Assembly (NCBI GenBank): GCA_947629385.1
Contig: CANRDO010000014.1
Coordinates: 1 to 64,000 of the forward strand
Origin: an uncultured Lachnospiraceae bacterium
GTDB lineage: Bacteria > Bacillota > Clostridia > Lachnospirales > Lachnospiraceae
Direction of reading: 5' to 3'
Length of the DNA stretch: 64,000 nucleotides
The notes beneath the pieces are model-generated. The model worked only from the letters and a program-made list of their open reading frames with translations. It was not told where the DNA came from and made no database searches. The stretch's first letter is position 1; every line of letters starts with the position of its first letter. A program made the translations under genes and the position numbers. Below are positions 1 through 9,088 of the stretch, in pieces.

Positions 1-152
1 TGAAGCTGAACTTCCTGCAGCAGGAGACCTACTATCTCTACCGCGACATGATGGTGATGCGGGGCATCTCCGAGAACCAGATCAAGCCGGTGCGGGTGCT
101 CGACACGCCGCGGAAGGAGAAATTCTTCTTCGGCCTGATCGATAAAGAATAG
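1..152 (+). CDS. C-terminal end of an unidentified protein (5' truncated)
   Basis: An open frame enters from the left edge and stops with TAG at 150-152. The visible 49 residues end in FFFGLIDKE and are rich in aromatic and charged residues (ETYYLYRDMM). I do not recognise the family from so short a piece. The reading frame is consistent in codon use with the downstream genes, so it is very likely the true 3' end of a gene on the + strand. Confidence 0.6.
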   Translation, partial: KLNFLQQETYYLYRDMMVMRGISENQIKPVRVLDTPRKEKFFFGLIDKE

Positions 153-154
153 GA

Positions 155-182
155 AATATCTGACGGGAGAAAAGCAGATATT
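155..182 (+). terminator. Weak hairpin after the truncated gene
   Basis: An 8-bp inverted repeat (AATATCTG at 155-162, CAGATATT at 175-182) with a 12-nt loop lies just after the stop codon at 152. No T-tract follows, so it is at best a weak terminator or an RNA-protecting hairpin. Confidence 0.3.
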
Positions 183-236
183 CTGTGATAAAATGAAACA
201 GGAAAAAAGAGAACGAATTTTAAGCCCTTATCGTGT

Positions 237-245
237 GGGGGGGGG
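237..245 (+). repeat. G9 homopolymer in the ribosome binding region of the LytTR gene
   Basis: Nine consecutive G residues end eight bases before the ATG at 254 and form the only purine-rich Shine-Dalgarno candidate. Poly-G tracts slip during replication, so tract length could alter translation of the regulator. The tract is visible; its variability is inference. Confidence 0.6.
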
Positions 246-253
246 TAAATGCC

Positions 254-973
254 ATGCGTATCGCAATCTGCGACGATGAGCCGCGAGAACAGGAACAGTT
301 TGAGGAAGCGCTGAAGGGCTGGGACCCGACGAGGAGCGCGGAAAAATTTTTAGACGGAGCATCCCTGATCGAGGCGGCAAAGCGTCTGCCGCACTTTGAT
401 CTCGTGTTCCTTGACATTTATCTGCCCGGCGAGAGCGGGGTCGACATTGCCAGAAGTCTGCAGGAGGTATCTCCCGGCACGGGGATCGCGTTTGTGACGA
501 CCAGTACGGAGCATGCGGTGGACGCTTTCTCTCTGCACGCTCTGCACTATCTGGTCAAGCCGGTGACGACCGAGGGGGTCGTGGAGACCTTCCGCCGTCT
601 GACTGAGCTGCGCAGCAAGCGCAGGGAGAGCATCACGCTCATGGTGGGCTCGGAGTGGAACACCGTGTATCTCGACCAGATCAGCCTTCTCGAAAACGAC
701 GGACACGCGGTGAACATCTCGCTGTCCGACGGACGGCGGCTGAAGGTCTGGCAGAACTTCGGCGAGCTGCAGGGAAAGCTGGACGGGAGCTTTCTGCAGA
801 TCAACCGCGGCCTCATCGTCAATATGGACTATATCGTGCGGATGGGGGCGGACACCTGTACCCTGGAGGACGGGAGCTGCCTGCCGATCGCCGTGCGGCA
901 CAGCGCGGCGATCCGGGCGGCTTATGGCAACTATGTGTTCGACCGGCTGTCCAGGCGGAAGGAATTACAGTAA
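254..973 (+). CDS. LytTR-family response regulator (AgrA/ComE-like)
   Basis: This 239-residue protein has an N-terminal receiver domain (about 1-120) starting RIAICDDE with the acidic pocket, and the phospho-acceptor Asp54 in VFLDIYLPGESG. A C-terminal LytTR DNA-binding domain (about 135-235) includes the typical FLQINRGLIVNMDYI stretch. LytTR regulators bind paired 9-bp direct repeats at about 21-bp spacing. The ATG at 254 is chosen because it follows the G-rich ribosome site and begins the receiver domain. The gene precedes the GHKL sensor kinase, its probable partner. No agrB or agrD gene is visible, so the input signal is unknown. Likely targets are proposed at 15101-15163. Confidence 0.93.
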   Translation: MRIAICDDEPREQEQFEEALKGWDPTRSAEKFLDGASLIEAAKRLPHFDLVFLDIYLPGESGVDIARSLQEVSPGTGIAFVTTSTEHAVDAFSLHALHYLVKPVTTEGVVETFRRLTELRSKRRESITLMVGSEWNTVYLDQISLLENDGHAVNISLSDGRRLKVWQNFGELQGKLDGSFLQINRGLIVNMDYIVRMGADTCTLEDGSCLPIAVRHSAAIRAAYGNYVFDRLSRRKELQ

Positions 974-1019
974 AGAATCGAATGATTAGCGAAAAGAATC
1001 GAGGGAAAGGAGGCTCGTC

Positions 1020-2402
1020 ATGGTGACCTATCTGCAGCAGGTGCTGGGCTTTTTCATACAGCTCTATCCCTGCGCGCTGATGATCTTCCTGCCATTTCGC
1101 GAGGAGGCATACCGCTTCCGGCGCAGGATGATCTATCTCTGTCTGACGCTTGTCTCGGTCGCGTTTGCCTGCGGGTATGCGGCGCTTGTGTGCTTGCGTG
1201 ACATGGAGAGGTACCGGAGTCACATCGCCATATCGAATCCCTGTATGCTGGCTGCGATGCTGCTCATACTGGCGGCGTACGTCTGGCTTGTGCGCGAATC
1301 GCTGCTCAAGAAGCTGCTGGTCTTCTTTTGTGTGCTGTTCTACGCGATCTTCGTGTTTATACTGGTCAATACGCTTCGCCTGTGCATCCCGGGCGGGGGA
1401 GATGTGGTCTCGTACGCGTATAACCCTGAGATTCTGTCGCTGTATGCGGGCATCACGGTCGTGTTGCTGCCTGTGATGCTGATCTTTGTGCTTCGCCCGC
1501 TCGGGGTGTATATCCGGGAAATCGATCCGGAGAATATGAAGAGGGAATTTTTTATCCTGATTGTTTCGACGCTGCTCTTTTTCACCGTGACGTTCTACTG
1601 CGACAAAATCACCGGCAGCTACGATGCATTAAAGGTGGAAACCCTCGTGCTGCTTCGCTGCGTCCTGATGCTGGTCATTCTGGTGGACCAGGTCGCGCTC
1701 TACTGGCTGGTCTTTCGGGAATCGGTACGGCAGAAGCGGGACAACGAGCGCCAGAGGACGCTGGAGATCCAGCAGCTGCAGTATGAGAAGATCGTTGGCG
1801 ACATGGAAAACACCCGGCGCATGCGCCATGATCTGCGGCACCACTACAACACGCTGAACGACATGCTGAACCGAGGGCAGACGGAGGAGATGAAGGCGTA
1901 CCTGGCCGGGGTGATCGACATCACTGTCAAGCGGGACACGGAGCTGTACTGCAAAAATCTGACGGTCAACGGTCTGCTCCAGTACTATGTCGGCCTCGCC
2001 AGAGACGAGGGGATCCGCTGCAGGGTCCGCGCCGAGTGTGGAGATCTGACGGTCGAGTCCGCGGATTTGACCGTGCTGTTCGGCAACGCGATGGAGAACG
2101 CGATCAACGCCTGCCGGCAATATCCGGGGACGCGCTGGATCGATGTACAGGTCGGCGCGATGCAGGGCTCGCTCGCAATCGAGGTCTCGAACTCCTGCAA
2201 GGGCGTGCGCATAAACCGCCATTACCAGACGGAGGACGGATTCTCGCCCGCGGAGGCGTTTCTGAGCGACCACGGCGGCGGCTACGGCCTGCTCAGCATG
2301 GCGAACACCGCGCAGAAGTACGGCGGCAGCGCCAGCTTCCGCTTCAATGCAGAGAAGGAGACCTTTACGACGAGGATTTGGCTAAATATACAGGAAAAAT
2401 GA
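1020..2402 (+). CDS. GHKL-type sensor histidine kinase (AgrC-like)
   Basis: The 460-residue protein has about six hydrophobic segments in residues 5-235, then a short coiled region and a cytoplasmic kinase. The phospho-acceptor motif MRHDLRHHYN places the probable acceptor at His270, as in the HPK10/AgrC group. The ATPase domain (about 340-455) has NAMENAINAC as N box and GGGYGLLSMANTA as G box. AAAGGAGG lies just before the ATG. It starts 46 bp after the LytTR gene and is very likely its cognate kinase, autophosphorylating in response to an extracellular, possibly peptide, signal. The ligand cannot be read from the sequence. Confidence 0.92.
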   Translation: MVTYLQQVLGFFIQLYPCALMIFLPFREEAYRFRRRMIYLCLTLVSVAFACGYAALVCLRDMERYRSHIAISNPCMLAAMLLILAAYVWLVRESLLKKLLVFFCVLFYAIFVFILVNTLRLCIPGGGDVVSYAYNPEILSLYAGITVVLLPVMLIFVLRPLGVYIREIDPENMKREFFILIVSTLLFFTVTFYCDKITGSYDALKVETLVLLRCVLMLVILVDQVALYWLVFRESVRQKRDNERQRTLEIQQLQYEKIVGDMENTRRMRHDLRHHYNTLNDMLNRGQTEEMKAYLAGVIDITVKRDTELYCKNLTVNGLLQYYVGLARDEGIRCRVRAECGDLTVESADLTVLFGNAMENAINACRQYPGTRWIDVQVGAMQGSLAIEVSNSCKGVRINRHYQTEDGFSPAEAFLSDHGGGYGLLSMANTAQKYGGSASFRFNAEKETFTTRIWLNIQEK

Positions 2403-2484
2403 GCCGCGCCGGACGGCGGAGGAAGCATGCCGGAAGTGCGGGGTTCATCAAATAAAAGCAAAAACAAAAATGGAGGATGTAGCT

Positions 2485-2781
2485 ATGACAATCAACAAAA
2501 AGCAAGAGGGAACAACACTTGAGATCGCGGTCGAGGGACGTCTCGACACAACGACCGCACCCCAGCTCGAGGCTGAGCTGAAGCACAGCATCGACGGCAT
2601 CACGGCTCTGACGATGGATTTCGCGAATCTGGAGTACATCTCATCCGCGGGCCTGCGCGTGCTGCTGTCCGCGCAGAAGGTGATGAACAAGCAGGGCACT
2701 ATGGTGGTCCGTCATGTCAACGAGACGATCAGCGAGATCTTTGAGGTGACAGGCTTTGTCGATATCCTGACGATCGAGTAA
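2485..2781 (+). CDS. STAS-domain anti-sigma factor antagonist
   Basis: A 98-residue single STAS domain (SpoIIAA/RsbV-like). The conserved helix YISSAGLRVLLSAQK contains the Ser that partner kinases phosphorylate in this family. GGAGG at 2472-2476 dictates the start at 2485; an upstream in-frame ATG at 2470 overlaps this ribosome site and is unlikely. Next comes a SpoIIE-type phosphatase, and a HATPase kinase lies at 9089, so the three parts of a partner-switching module are within 7 kb. The unphosphorylated protein would bind the kinase and free whatever the kinase holds. The final target is not evident. Confidence 0.93.
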   Translation: MTINKKQEGTTLEIAVEGRLDTTTAPQLEAELKHSIDGITALTMDFANLEYISSAGLRVLLSAQKVMNKQGTMVVRHVNETISEIFEVTGFVDILTIE

Positions 2782-2856
2782 AAGAGAGCGGCAGGGCGCA
2801 GCGCGATCCGGAAAAGCATTGATTGAGAAAATGGCACAGAGAAAGGAATGAACCTT

Positions 2857-5016
2857 ATGAACGACGCGAACAAACCGATGGTACCGCTGGAAAAGAAGGT
2901 ATTCCGTGCGATACTTCGCCTTTTGCTGGTCACACTGCTGGTGGTGGGGGTTGTGATTGTTTTCCAGCTTCTGCAGCTTCGAAAAGGCATGATCACTGCG
3001 AACGTGGAGACCGGGCAGGAGGTGGAAGCGCTTTCCTCACAGGCAATGGAAGAGACGATGGAGGAGAACCTCCTGCGTTTGACCACGGAGAAAGCGGCGG
3101 CAGCAGATAAGGTATTCTCGGATCTGGGCCAGACGGTCTCTATCCTGGCGAAGAATGCGGAGTATCTGTATGAGAACGACGCAAGGATCGAAGGAGTCGA
3201 CATTCATCTGCCTGACCGGAAGAACGGCGACGCCCTGGACGTGTATGTCACTTACTCGAAAGAAGCGGATCAGTCTTCGAAAGAGTTTCAGGCGGAGCAG
3301 GAGCTGCTCGGCAATCTGCAGTGGGATCTGCTGGCGGTCACCTCAGAGCACAAGGAGGTCAACTCGGACTATTTCGCGGCCGAATCTGGCTTCATGCTCC
3401 AGGCGGACAATATCTATCAGGGACAGTTTGACGAGGAGGGAAACCTGCTCACGTTTGAGGCGAAGGAGCGCCCATGGTATCAGGGAGCGGTCAAAGCGAA
3501 CGGACTCTACTTTACGGATCCCACGCACGACGCGTCCACCGGGGATTTTGCCGTCATGTGCAGCATTCCGGTTTATCATCAGGACGAGCTGAAAGGTGTC
3601 GCGGGGGCAGGCATGTATCTGACCAGCCTGAAGGAGACCGTGTCGGAGGCCGTGATCGGAGAATCCGGCTCCGCCTGCCTGCTTGATGAGAATGGAAACG
3701 TCATCTTCTCCACAAGGAAATCCGGGGAGCTCTCGGCCGGCGATGAGGATCTGGCGAACGCCTTCGATACGACGGAAGGGGATCTGAAGAAGTTCCTCGC
3801 CGAAGCGGTCGGCGGCGCGCAGGCGGTCTCACTGACCGCGGTCGACGGGGAGAACGCCTATGTCTCCTGCTCGCCGCTTGGCACGGTGGGATGGACGCTG
3901 ATCTCGGTGCTGCCGGAGGATATCGTCACTGCGCCGACCCAGAGCCTGACAAGCGCGCTGGCGAGGAAAAACGACGAGATGCTGCAGCGGTCCGACCGGA
4001 GGTTTCTGGTCGCGTTTGTCACGCTGCTGGCGGCGGTGGTGGTGCTGATGCTGGTCGCGAACCTGGTCTCCAAGAGGCTGTCCTCGCGTCTGACACAGCC
4101 GATCGTGACGCTCACCGACAAGGTGCGGGAGATCGAGGGAGACGACCTGTCCTTTACCTGGGATCAGCATACGAACGATGAGATCGATGTGCTGGCTGGC
4201 TCCTTTGGCACCATGACGAAGCGCATCGAGCAGTATATTGTAGATATCACGGCGATCACGGCGGAGAAGGAGCGCATCGGCGCGGAGCTCTCCGTGGCGA
4301 AGCAGATCCAGGCGGATATGCTGCCCTGTATTTTCCCGGCGTTTCCGGAGAGGGATGATTTCGATATCTACGCGACCATGTGTCCGGCCAAGGAGGTGGG
4401 AGGAGATTTCTACGATTTCTTCCTGCTGGACGACGATCACCTCGTGATGGTGATGGCGGACGTGTCGGGCAAGGGAGTTCCGGCCGCGCTGTTCATGGTG
4501 ATCTCCAAGACGATCATCAAGAATCAGTCGCAGTTCTCGGATTCACCGAAGCAGATCCTGGAGACGGCGAACAATCTGCTGCAGGAGAACAATGCGGAGG
4601 ATATGTTCGTGACGGTCTGGCTGGGCATTCTGGAGATATCTACCGGCAAGCTCAAGGCGGTGAACGCAGGACATGAGTATCCGGTATTCCGCGGGGCGGA
4701 CGGGAAGTTTGAGCTTCTGAAGGATAAGCACGGCATGGTGCTTGGGACGATGCCGGGCCTGAAATACAGGGAATACGAAGCTGAGATCGAGGAGGGTGGC
4801 TGCCTGTTCCTGTATACGGACGGTGTCGCGGAGGCGACCGACACGAAGAATGAGCTGTATGGCACCGAGCGGATGCTGGAGGTGCTGAATCGCGATCCGA
4901 TGGCGAAGCCAGAGCAGCTGCTCGTCAACGTGAGGGCGGACATCGACGCGTTTGTGGGCGACGCCCCGCAGTTTGACGATATCACGATGCTGGCGATGGA
5001 GAGAAAGAAACAGTGA
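2857..5016 (+). CDS. Membrane SpoIIE-type PP2C phosphatase with Cache and HAMP domains
   Basis: This 719-residue protein has a TM helix near 18-38, a large extracellular sensor region (about 40-385, dCache-like, with GAGMYLTSLKETVSEA and the WTLISVLPED ending), a second TM near 387-410 and a HAMP segment. A C-terminal PP2C domain (about 490-719) carries metal-binding motifs GGDFYDFF, MADVSGKGVPAAL and FDDITMLAM. Members dephosphorylate STAS proteins in response to outside ligands. I chose the ATG at 2857 because GAAAGGA lies 9 nt before it; the ATG at 2848 is too close. The STAS gene just upstream is the probable substrate. Confidence 0.92.
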   Translation: MNDANKPMVPLEKKVFRAILRLLLVTLLVVGVVIVFQLLQLRKGMITANVETGQEVEALSSQAMEETMEENLLRLTTEKAAAADKVFSDLGQTVSILAKNAEYLYENDARIEGVDIHLPDRKNGDALDVYVTYSKEADQSSKEFQAEQELLGNLQWDLLAVTSEHKEVNSDYFAAESGFMLQADNIYQGQFDEEGNLLTFEAKERPWYQGAVKANGLYFTDPTHDASTGDFAVMCSIPVYHQDELKGVAGAGMYLTSLKETVSEAVIGESGSACLLDENGNVIFSTRKSGELSAGDEDLANAFDTTEGDLKKFLAEAVGGAQAVSLTAVDGENAYVSCSPLGTVGWTLISVLPEDIVTAPTQSLTSALARKNDEMLQRSDRRFLVAFVTLLAAVVVLMLVANLVSKRLSSRLTQPIVTLTDKVREIEGDDLSFTWDQHTNDEIDVLAGSFGTMTKRIEQYIVDITAITAEKERIGAELSVAKQIQADMLPCIFPAFPERDDFDIYATMCPAKEVGGDFYDFFLLDDDHLVMVMADVSGKGVPAALFMVISKTIIKNQSQFSDSPKQILETANNLLQENNAEDMFVTVWLGILEISTGKLKAVNAGHEYPVFRGADGKFELLKDKHGMVLGTMPGLKYREYEAEIEEGGCLFLYTDGVAEATDTKNELYGTERMLEVLNRDPMAKPEQLLVNVRADIDAFVGDAPQFDDITMLAMERKKQ

Positions 5017-6242
5017 GAGCTCTAATACATAAAGGACTTTCAGAACACAGGGCAGGAAGCAGGGGATCTCAAAAGAGGATCAGAGGTCTCGCCGCGCTCG
5101 TGGCGGCTGTCGTTTTGTCTGCAGCTTCACTCACGGGCTGCGGCACGGCGAATGAACCGGGGAGCACGGCCCGCGTGGCCCGGCAGGATGTGAAGATCGG
5201 CTGTATCATCGCGGAGGAATACGGATTCTTTTCCGAGCAGCTCTCTGCGGCGGCGGAAAGCTTAAGCAGGCAGGGCTTCATCGGGGAATACGATCCTCCC
5301 GAGGGCGTACGCCCTGCGCAGGAGGTATGGAACGATATCTGTAAGGTGCAGCAGGTCGAGAACGCTGAGTTTGTGAAAGAGAGCTTCTACAACACGGATC
5401 AAATGGAAGAAAGTGAGATGGAGGACGCTTTTTTTCACGAGAGTGACGTCGACCTGATGCTGGTCTTTGGGACGGCGGCGGGCGTCTGGCTTACGCAGAA
5501 TGCCTCGGAGCTTCCGTTTGAGTATATGGTCTTTGCGAGCGCCGACCCGATCTCGGGCGGAATCGTAAAGAGCGAGACGGAGCGCTTCAACGACATCTCG
5601 TTCGCCCATGTAGACCCGGGGCGGCTCGGCAGACAGACCGAGCTGGCCTATGAGATCATGCCGTTCGACTCGATTGGCGTGGTCTATGAGGATTCCGAGG
5701 CTGCCTACAGCTATTCCGGAATCGCTCAGCTCGAGGCTTTGAGTGAAAAGAACGGGTTTGAGATACACAGGCTGCATGTGGATGAGCCGTCGAAGGATAA
5801 TGATTATGACCGTTACTATAATGAGCTGAAGGCCGCGTATCACGAGCTGATTCCGGATATTGACGTCCTGTACATCACGACGGGAATGATCGAGGACGAT
5901 AAGCTGCCGTGGCTGCTCGAGGAGGTACACGAGGCGGGGATCATCACGGTGGCGGAGACCACGGAAAGCCAGGTGGAGTACGGGGCGCTGATGCACATCA
6001 CGATGACGGACGCGCCGGAGGAGGGCGGCTTCCTCGCGCAGACGCTGAAGGATTACTTAGGCGGCACTCCGATCAACGAGCTGAATCAGGTATTTCTGAT
6101 CACGCCACATATTTCCCTGAATCTGGACACGATTGAAAAGGTAGGGGCAAAGATCCCGATGAGTGTGTATCTGATCGCGGATAAGATCTACGGACAGGGG
6201 ACAGGCGGAAATGCCGGAACGGATCAGGGAAATGAAGCCTGA
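5013..6242 (+). CDS. ABC_sub_bind-type substrate-binding lipoprotein without a visible permease
   Basis: A 409-residue protein starting at a GTG that overlaps the phosphatase stop (GTGA), so it is translationally coupled. A lipoprotein signal peptide ends at the lipobox LTGC. The mature part resembles the TrpX/ABC_sub_bind periplasmic-binding fold: VDLMLVFGTAAGVWLTQ, SIGVVYEDSEAAYSYSG and the late LNLDTIEKVGAKIP. No permease or ATPase of this type is nearby. Tight coupling to a sensor phosphatase suggests that it presents a ligand to that sensor rather than feeding a transporter; this is inference. The start is less certain than the family. Confidence 0.8.
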   Translation: MRALIHKGLSEHRAGSRGSQKRIRGLAALVAAVVLSAASLTGCGTANEPGSTARVARQDVKIGCIIAEEYGFFSEQLSAAAESLSRQGFIGEYDPPEGVRPAQEVWNDICKVQQVENAEFVKESFYNTDQMEESEMEDAFFHESDVDLMLVFGTAAGVWLTQNASELPFEYMVFASADPISGGIVKSETERFNDISFAHVDPGRLGRQTELAYEIMPFDSIGVVYEDSEAAYSYSGIAQLEALSEKNGFEIHRLHVDEPSKDNDYDRYYNELKAAYHELIPDIDVLYITTGMIEDDKLPWLLEEVHEAGIITVAETTESQVEYGALMHITMTDAPEEGGFLAQTLKDYLGGTPINELNQVFLITPHISLNLDTIEKVGAKIPMSVYLIADKIYGQGTGGNAGTDQGNEA

Positions 6243-6258
6243 GATTGGAAGAGGAACC

Positions 6259-7221
6259 ATGCGCAACAGACAACGACTCATGATAGAGCTTCTGGCATTA
6301 CTGCTGACGGTGATCACGCTGGCTTTGGGCGGGCTGATGTATTTCAGCAACCTCAAGAGCACCAGGCAGAATCTGATCGGCGTAGAGCTGGCGGATTTTA
6401 TCTATAATACCGATTACAGTACAAAGTTTGGCAAGAGGATCGAGACGTTCTACGGGATGCAGGAAGACCTGCTCGAGCTGCGGGACTCGATCGACGACGT
6501 GGATCAGCTGCACATTCTCTCGGCGGAGAATCAGCTGCTGTTCTCCACCGAGCCTGCGATGCTTCCGGAACGCGCGTATTCCATGCCCGCAGGGAACAAT
6601 ATGAGCGACAGGAATCACCTCTACTGTATGTACACGGTGGGTGCCGATGCACGCATCCTGACGGTCAGTGGGATCTCAGACATACAGCGGGAGATGGGTG
6701 GCTATCTTTTGAAGCTCGTGGGGATCGCGACGGCCGGGTTTCTCCTTGTGCTGCTGTTGATCCATCTGGTCTGGCGGATGATTCCGGAGGGAAAGCGGGC
6801 GTACCGCATTGCGGCGGCCGTGTCCCTGCTCTGGATCGCGGCGTTCAGCGCGATGACAGGCGTGGACGCGTACCGCGATTACGCCGGGAGCTCCCGGGAG
6901 CTCTGTGAGTGCATCGGGGAATCGGTGCAGGCGGACATCGCGAGGGTGGAGGCGCTCGGCGTCGCGAGGAAGGACTTTTATGAGGTGGAGGCTTATCTGC
7001 AGCGCTACACATATCTGATCCCGGAGGTGGAGAAGCTGTCCCTCGGGGAGGATGATGAGATCTCCTATGAGATGTCGGCGGATTACCGCCGCAAGATGGG
7101 GCTGGACTATGTCCTGCAGGCGGTGCTGCTTCTGACGTTTTCGCTCCTGATTCTGGCGGAATATCAGTTTTTTGTCACAAATACGGGAACGCTGACGGAG
7201 GGACAAAATGGAACAGTCTGA
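6259..7221 (+). CDS. Membrane protein of unknown function with extracytoplasmic regions
   Basis: A 320-residue protein not recognised by family. It has an N-terminal TM (about 8-28), a soluble, probably outside, part (30-150), TM pairs near 155-178 and 190-210, a second soluble stretch (210-285) and a last TM (about 293-313). The ATG at 6259 follows GGAAGAGGA; an in-frame ATG at 6211 lies inside the previous gene. It ends 14 nt inside the MFS gene, so the set 2485-8374 is probably one transcript. A sensing or accessory role beside the Cache phosphatase and binding lipoprotein is possible. Confidence 0.7.
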   Translation: MRNRQRLMIELLALLLTVITLALGGLMYFSNLKSTRQNLIGVELADFIYNTDYSTKFGKRIETFYGMQEDLLELRDSIDDVDQLHILSAENQLLFSTEPAMLPERAYSMPAGNNMSDRNHLYCMYTVGADARILTVSGISDIQREMGGYLLKLVGIATAGFLLVLLLIHLVWRMIPEGKRAYRIAAAVSLLWIAAFSAMTGVDAYRDYAGSSRELCECIGESVQADIARVEALGVARKDFYEVEAYLQRYTYLIPEVEKLSLGEDDEISYEMSADYRRKMGLDYVLQAVLLLTFSLLILAEYQFFVTNTGTLTEGQNGTV

Positions 7222-8374
7222 ATTCATGAAACAGAATGCATTTGTCCGCCTGATTTTTGTGTTTGCGTTCTTCGCTGCGTCGATCGGCGACTCGTTCAAT
7301 GTCGTCTATATCCGGCAGATGGCGATGGCGGTGCCGGAGGGGAATATGGATCTGCTGGTGAGTCTTCCGATCACCTTTTTCTCGGCGATGACGGCGCTTG
7401 GCGTGTTTGTCTCCGGCGGAATCTGCAGACGGACGAAGCGCTTTGGATCCTTTTTGAGTGTCGGGGTGCTCGCGTTGATGCTCGGGCTGATCGTGCGTGG
7501 AGCCGCGGTTGACTACCGCATGCTGTTCCTCGGCTTCGGCATTTCCGGCTTCGGGAGTGGTTGTCTCTTCATCGGTATACGCTACTACGCGTTCCTCTTT
7601 GCGGACGGCAGGCAGAGGATGCGCGCGCTCGTGTATGTGAACGGCGGCGCGTTCGCCGGGCAGTGCATGGGCACGATCCTGGGCGGAATATTGGCGAATC
7701 AGTTGGCGTACACGCACATTTATCTGGGCTCCGCCGTGCTCTTGCTGGTGCCGTTAGTGATGTCGCTGAGGGTGCGGATCGAGGGGAGAGTGGAGGCGGG
7801 AAGCTACGCGGATATCTTCCGGGTGCTGAAGAATGTGCACGCCCTGAAATTTCTGCTGTTTCTGCTGCTGCCGGTCTACACCTGTTCGGTCTTCATCTCG
7901 TACATTGTGCCTCTTTTTGTCAACGAATACGGGTATTCCGCGACGGTCGCCTCGGTGCTGATGCTGATGAATTACCTGCTCTGCGCATACGTGGGGCCGT
8001 TCATGACCGACTTTGTCTCCGACCGGATGTCGTCTCTTAAAGCCACATACCTTTACATGGCGGCGAGCGCGGTGCTGATCGCGCTGTACGGCTGGGTGTC
8101 GGTGATGCCGCTGCTGGTGCTGGCCGTGGTGCTCTGCGGGGTGCTGGATTCGTTCGGCCTCTCGGTGATTATGGACGCGTTCACGAAGACGAAAACCACG
8201 CAGAGCTATTCTGACAACGATGCGCTGATCATCTATATTCTGGTGTCCCGGGTGGGACAGATGATCGGACCGTCGCTGATACTGGTGTCCGGCGGCGTGA
8301 TGTCCCTGGGATTATTTCTGCTTGTCGGACTTGGGGCGTATCTCGCGCTGGCGAGAATCCCGAAGAAGTCTTGA
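7208..8374 (+). CDS. Major facilitator superfamily transporter
   Basis: A 388-residue hydrophobic protein with about 12 predicted membrane helices and MFS-like features: an N-terminal helix FVFAFFAASIGDSFNVVYI, a basic cytoplasmic loop (CRRTKRFGSF) and a repeat of the layout in the second half (FMTDFVSDRMSSLKATY). The ribosome site GGAGGG lies before the ATG at 7208, which overlaps the preceding gene by 14 nt. The substrate is unknown. Its position in the signalling operon suggests drug, peptide or metabolite efflux linked to that signal, but nothing in the sequence proves this. Confidence 0.85.
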   Translation: MEQSEFMKQNAFVRLIFVFAFFAASIGDSFNVVYIRQMAMAVPEGNMDLLVSLPITFFSAMTALGVFVSGGICRRTKRFGSFLSVGVLALMLGLIVRGAAVDYRMLFLGFGISGFGSGCLFIGIRYYAFLFADGRQRMRALVYVNGGAFAGQCMGTILGGILANQLAYTHIYLGSAVLLLVPLVMSLRVRIEGRVEAGSYADIFRVLKNVHALKFLLFLLLPVYTCSVFISYIVPLFVNEYGYSATVASVLMLMNYLLCAYVGPFMTDFVSDRMSSLKATYLYMAASAVLIALYGWVSVMPLLVLAVVLCGVLDSFGLSVIMDAFTKTKTTQSYSDNDALIIYILVSRVGQMIGPSLILVSGGVMSLGLFLLVGLGAYLALARIPKKS

Positions 8375-8389
8375 CTCGTTACCCTGAAG

Positions 8390-8411
8390 GATCAGCTTCG
8401 CGTCGCTGATC
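8390..8411 (+). terminator. Hairpin between the MFS and GNAT genes
   Basis: A perfect 7-bp inverted repeat (GATCAGC 8390-8396, GCTGATC 8405-8411) with an 8-nt loop follows the MFS stop by 15 nt. There is no T-tract, so any termination would be weak. Confidence 0.35.
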
Positions 8412-8429
8412 GCGGAGTGAACAGCAGCC

Positions 8430-8459
8430 TTGACGGGAATGTTTCGGACAGAAAATAAT
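8430..8459 (+). promoter_or_regulatory. Possible sigma-A promoter for the GNAT-kinase pair
   Basis: TTGACG (8430-8435), 18 nt, then AATAAT (8454-8459), 28 nt upstream of the GNAT start, in a locally AT-richer gap. The -10 matches consensus only partly. It would let the GNAT and anti-sigma kinase genes be expressed apart from the upstream operon. Confidence 0.35.
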
Positions 8460-8487
8460 AATGACAATCTACAGGAGGTAGCGAGAC

Positions 8488-9075
8488 ATGGACTATGTGA
8501 GGGAGACAGATATCCCGTTTCTGATGGAAATGTTCGACGAGAATTTCGGCGAGCGTTATATGACAGAGGAGGAGATGCGCTGGCATATCAGCGATAAAAA
8601 TGAATTCTTTTACGCGGCGAGGCGGGAAGACGGTCGCCTGGCGGGGATCACGCTGTTCGGGGTGGAATCGGCGCAGAAGCTGCACGAGGAGACGAAGATC
8701 CCGCTCGAGGAGCTGAAGCGGCTGGCGCATGGAAAGAAGCTGGTCAAATTTCGGAGCATGTGCATGGCCTCCGACTGTCAGGGGCAGGGGATCGGCTCCA
8801 GGCTGTTGGCCGACGCCCTTGCAGATCTGAAAAGCCGCGGGGAATTTGGCGCTGTCACCTCGCTGATCTGGGCGTACGACGGCAAGGTCCCAGCGCGGGG
8901 AGCGCATCTGCGGAACGGCTTCCGCTATCTGCACAAGGTCTCCCGACCCTGGTATCATATGAAGGATTACTACTGCGTCTTTTGCAAGGGCCGCTGCAAA
9001 TGCGACGGCGAGCAATACGTTCTGGAGCTGGAGGATGAAAACGCGGACGACGCCCCAGACGGCGAGGCAGGATGA
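8488..9075 (+). CDS. GNAT-family N-acetyltransferase with a Cys-rich tail
   Basis: A 195-residue protein. The acetyl-CoA site (motif A) reads MASDCQGQGIGSRLLADAL near 90-110, followed by the typical NGFRYLHKVSR segment of single-domain GNAT enzymes. An unusual tail, YYCVFCKGRCKC near 160-172, has four closely spaced cysteines that could bind metal. AGGAGG stands 9 nt before the ATG. The acceptor substrate is unknown. It lies 13 bp before the HATPase kinase, with which it is probably co-transcribed. Other GNAT-like folds occur in the RiPP island (20013), but this one is a different branch. Confidence 0.82.
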   Translation: MDYVRETDIPFLMEMFDENFGERYMTEEEMRWHISDKNEFFYAARREDGRLAGITLFGVESAQKLHEETKIPLEELKRLAHGKKLVKFRSMCMASDCQGQGIGSRLLADALADLKSRGEFGAVTSLIWAYDGKVPARGAHLRNGFRYLHKVSRPWYHMKDYYCVFCKGRCKCDGEQYVLELEDENADDAPDGEAG

Positions 9076-9088
9076 AGGAGGGATTCAG

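Noticed and set aside
254..2402. Complete agr quorum-sensing locus
   Set aside because: Regulator and kinase are present, but no AgrB-like protease or AgrD-like peptide gene is nearby.
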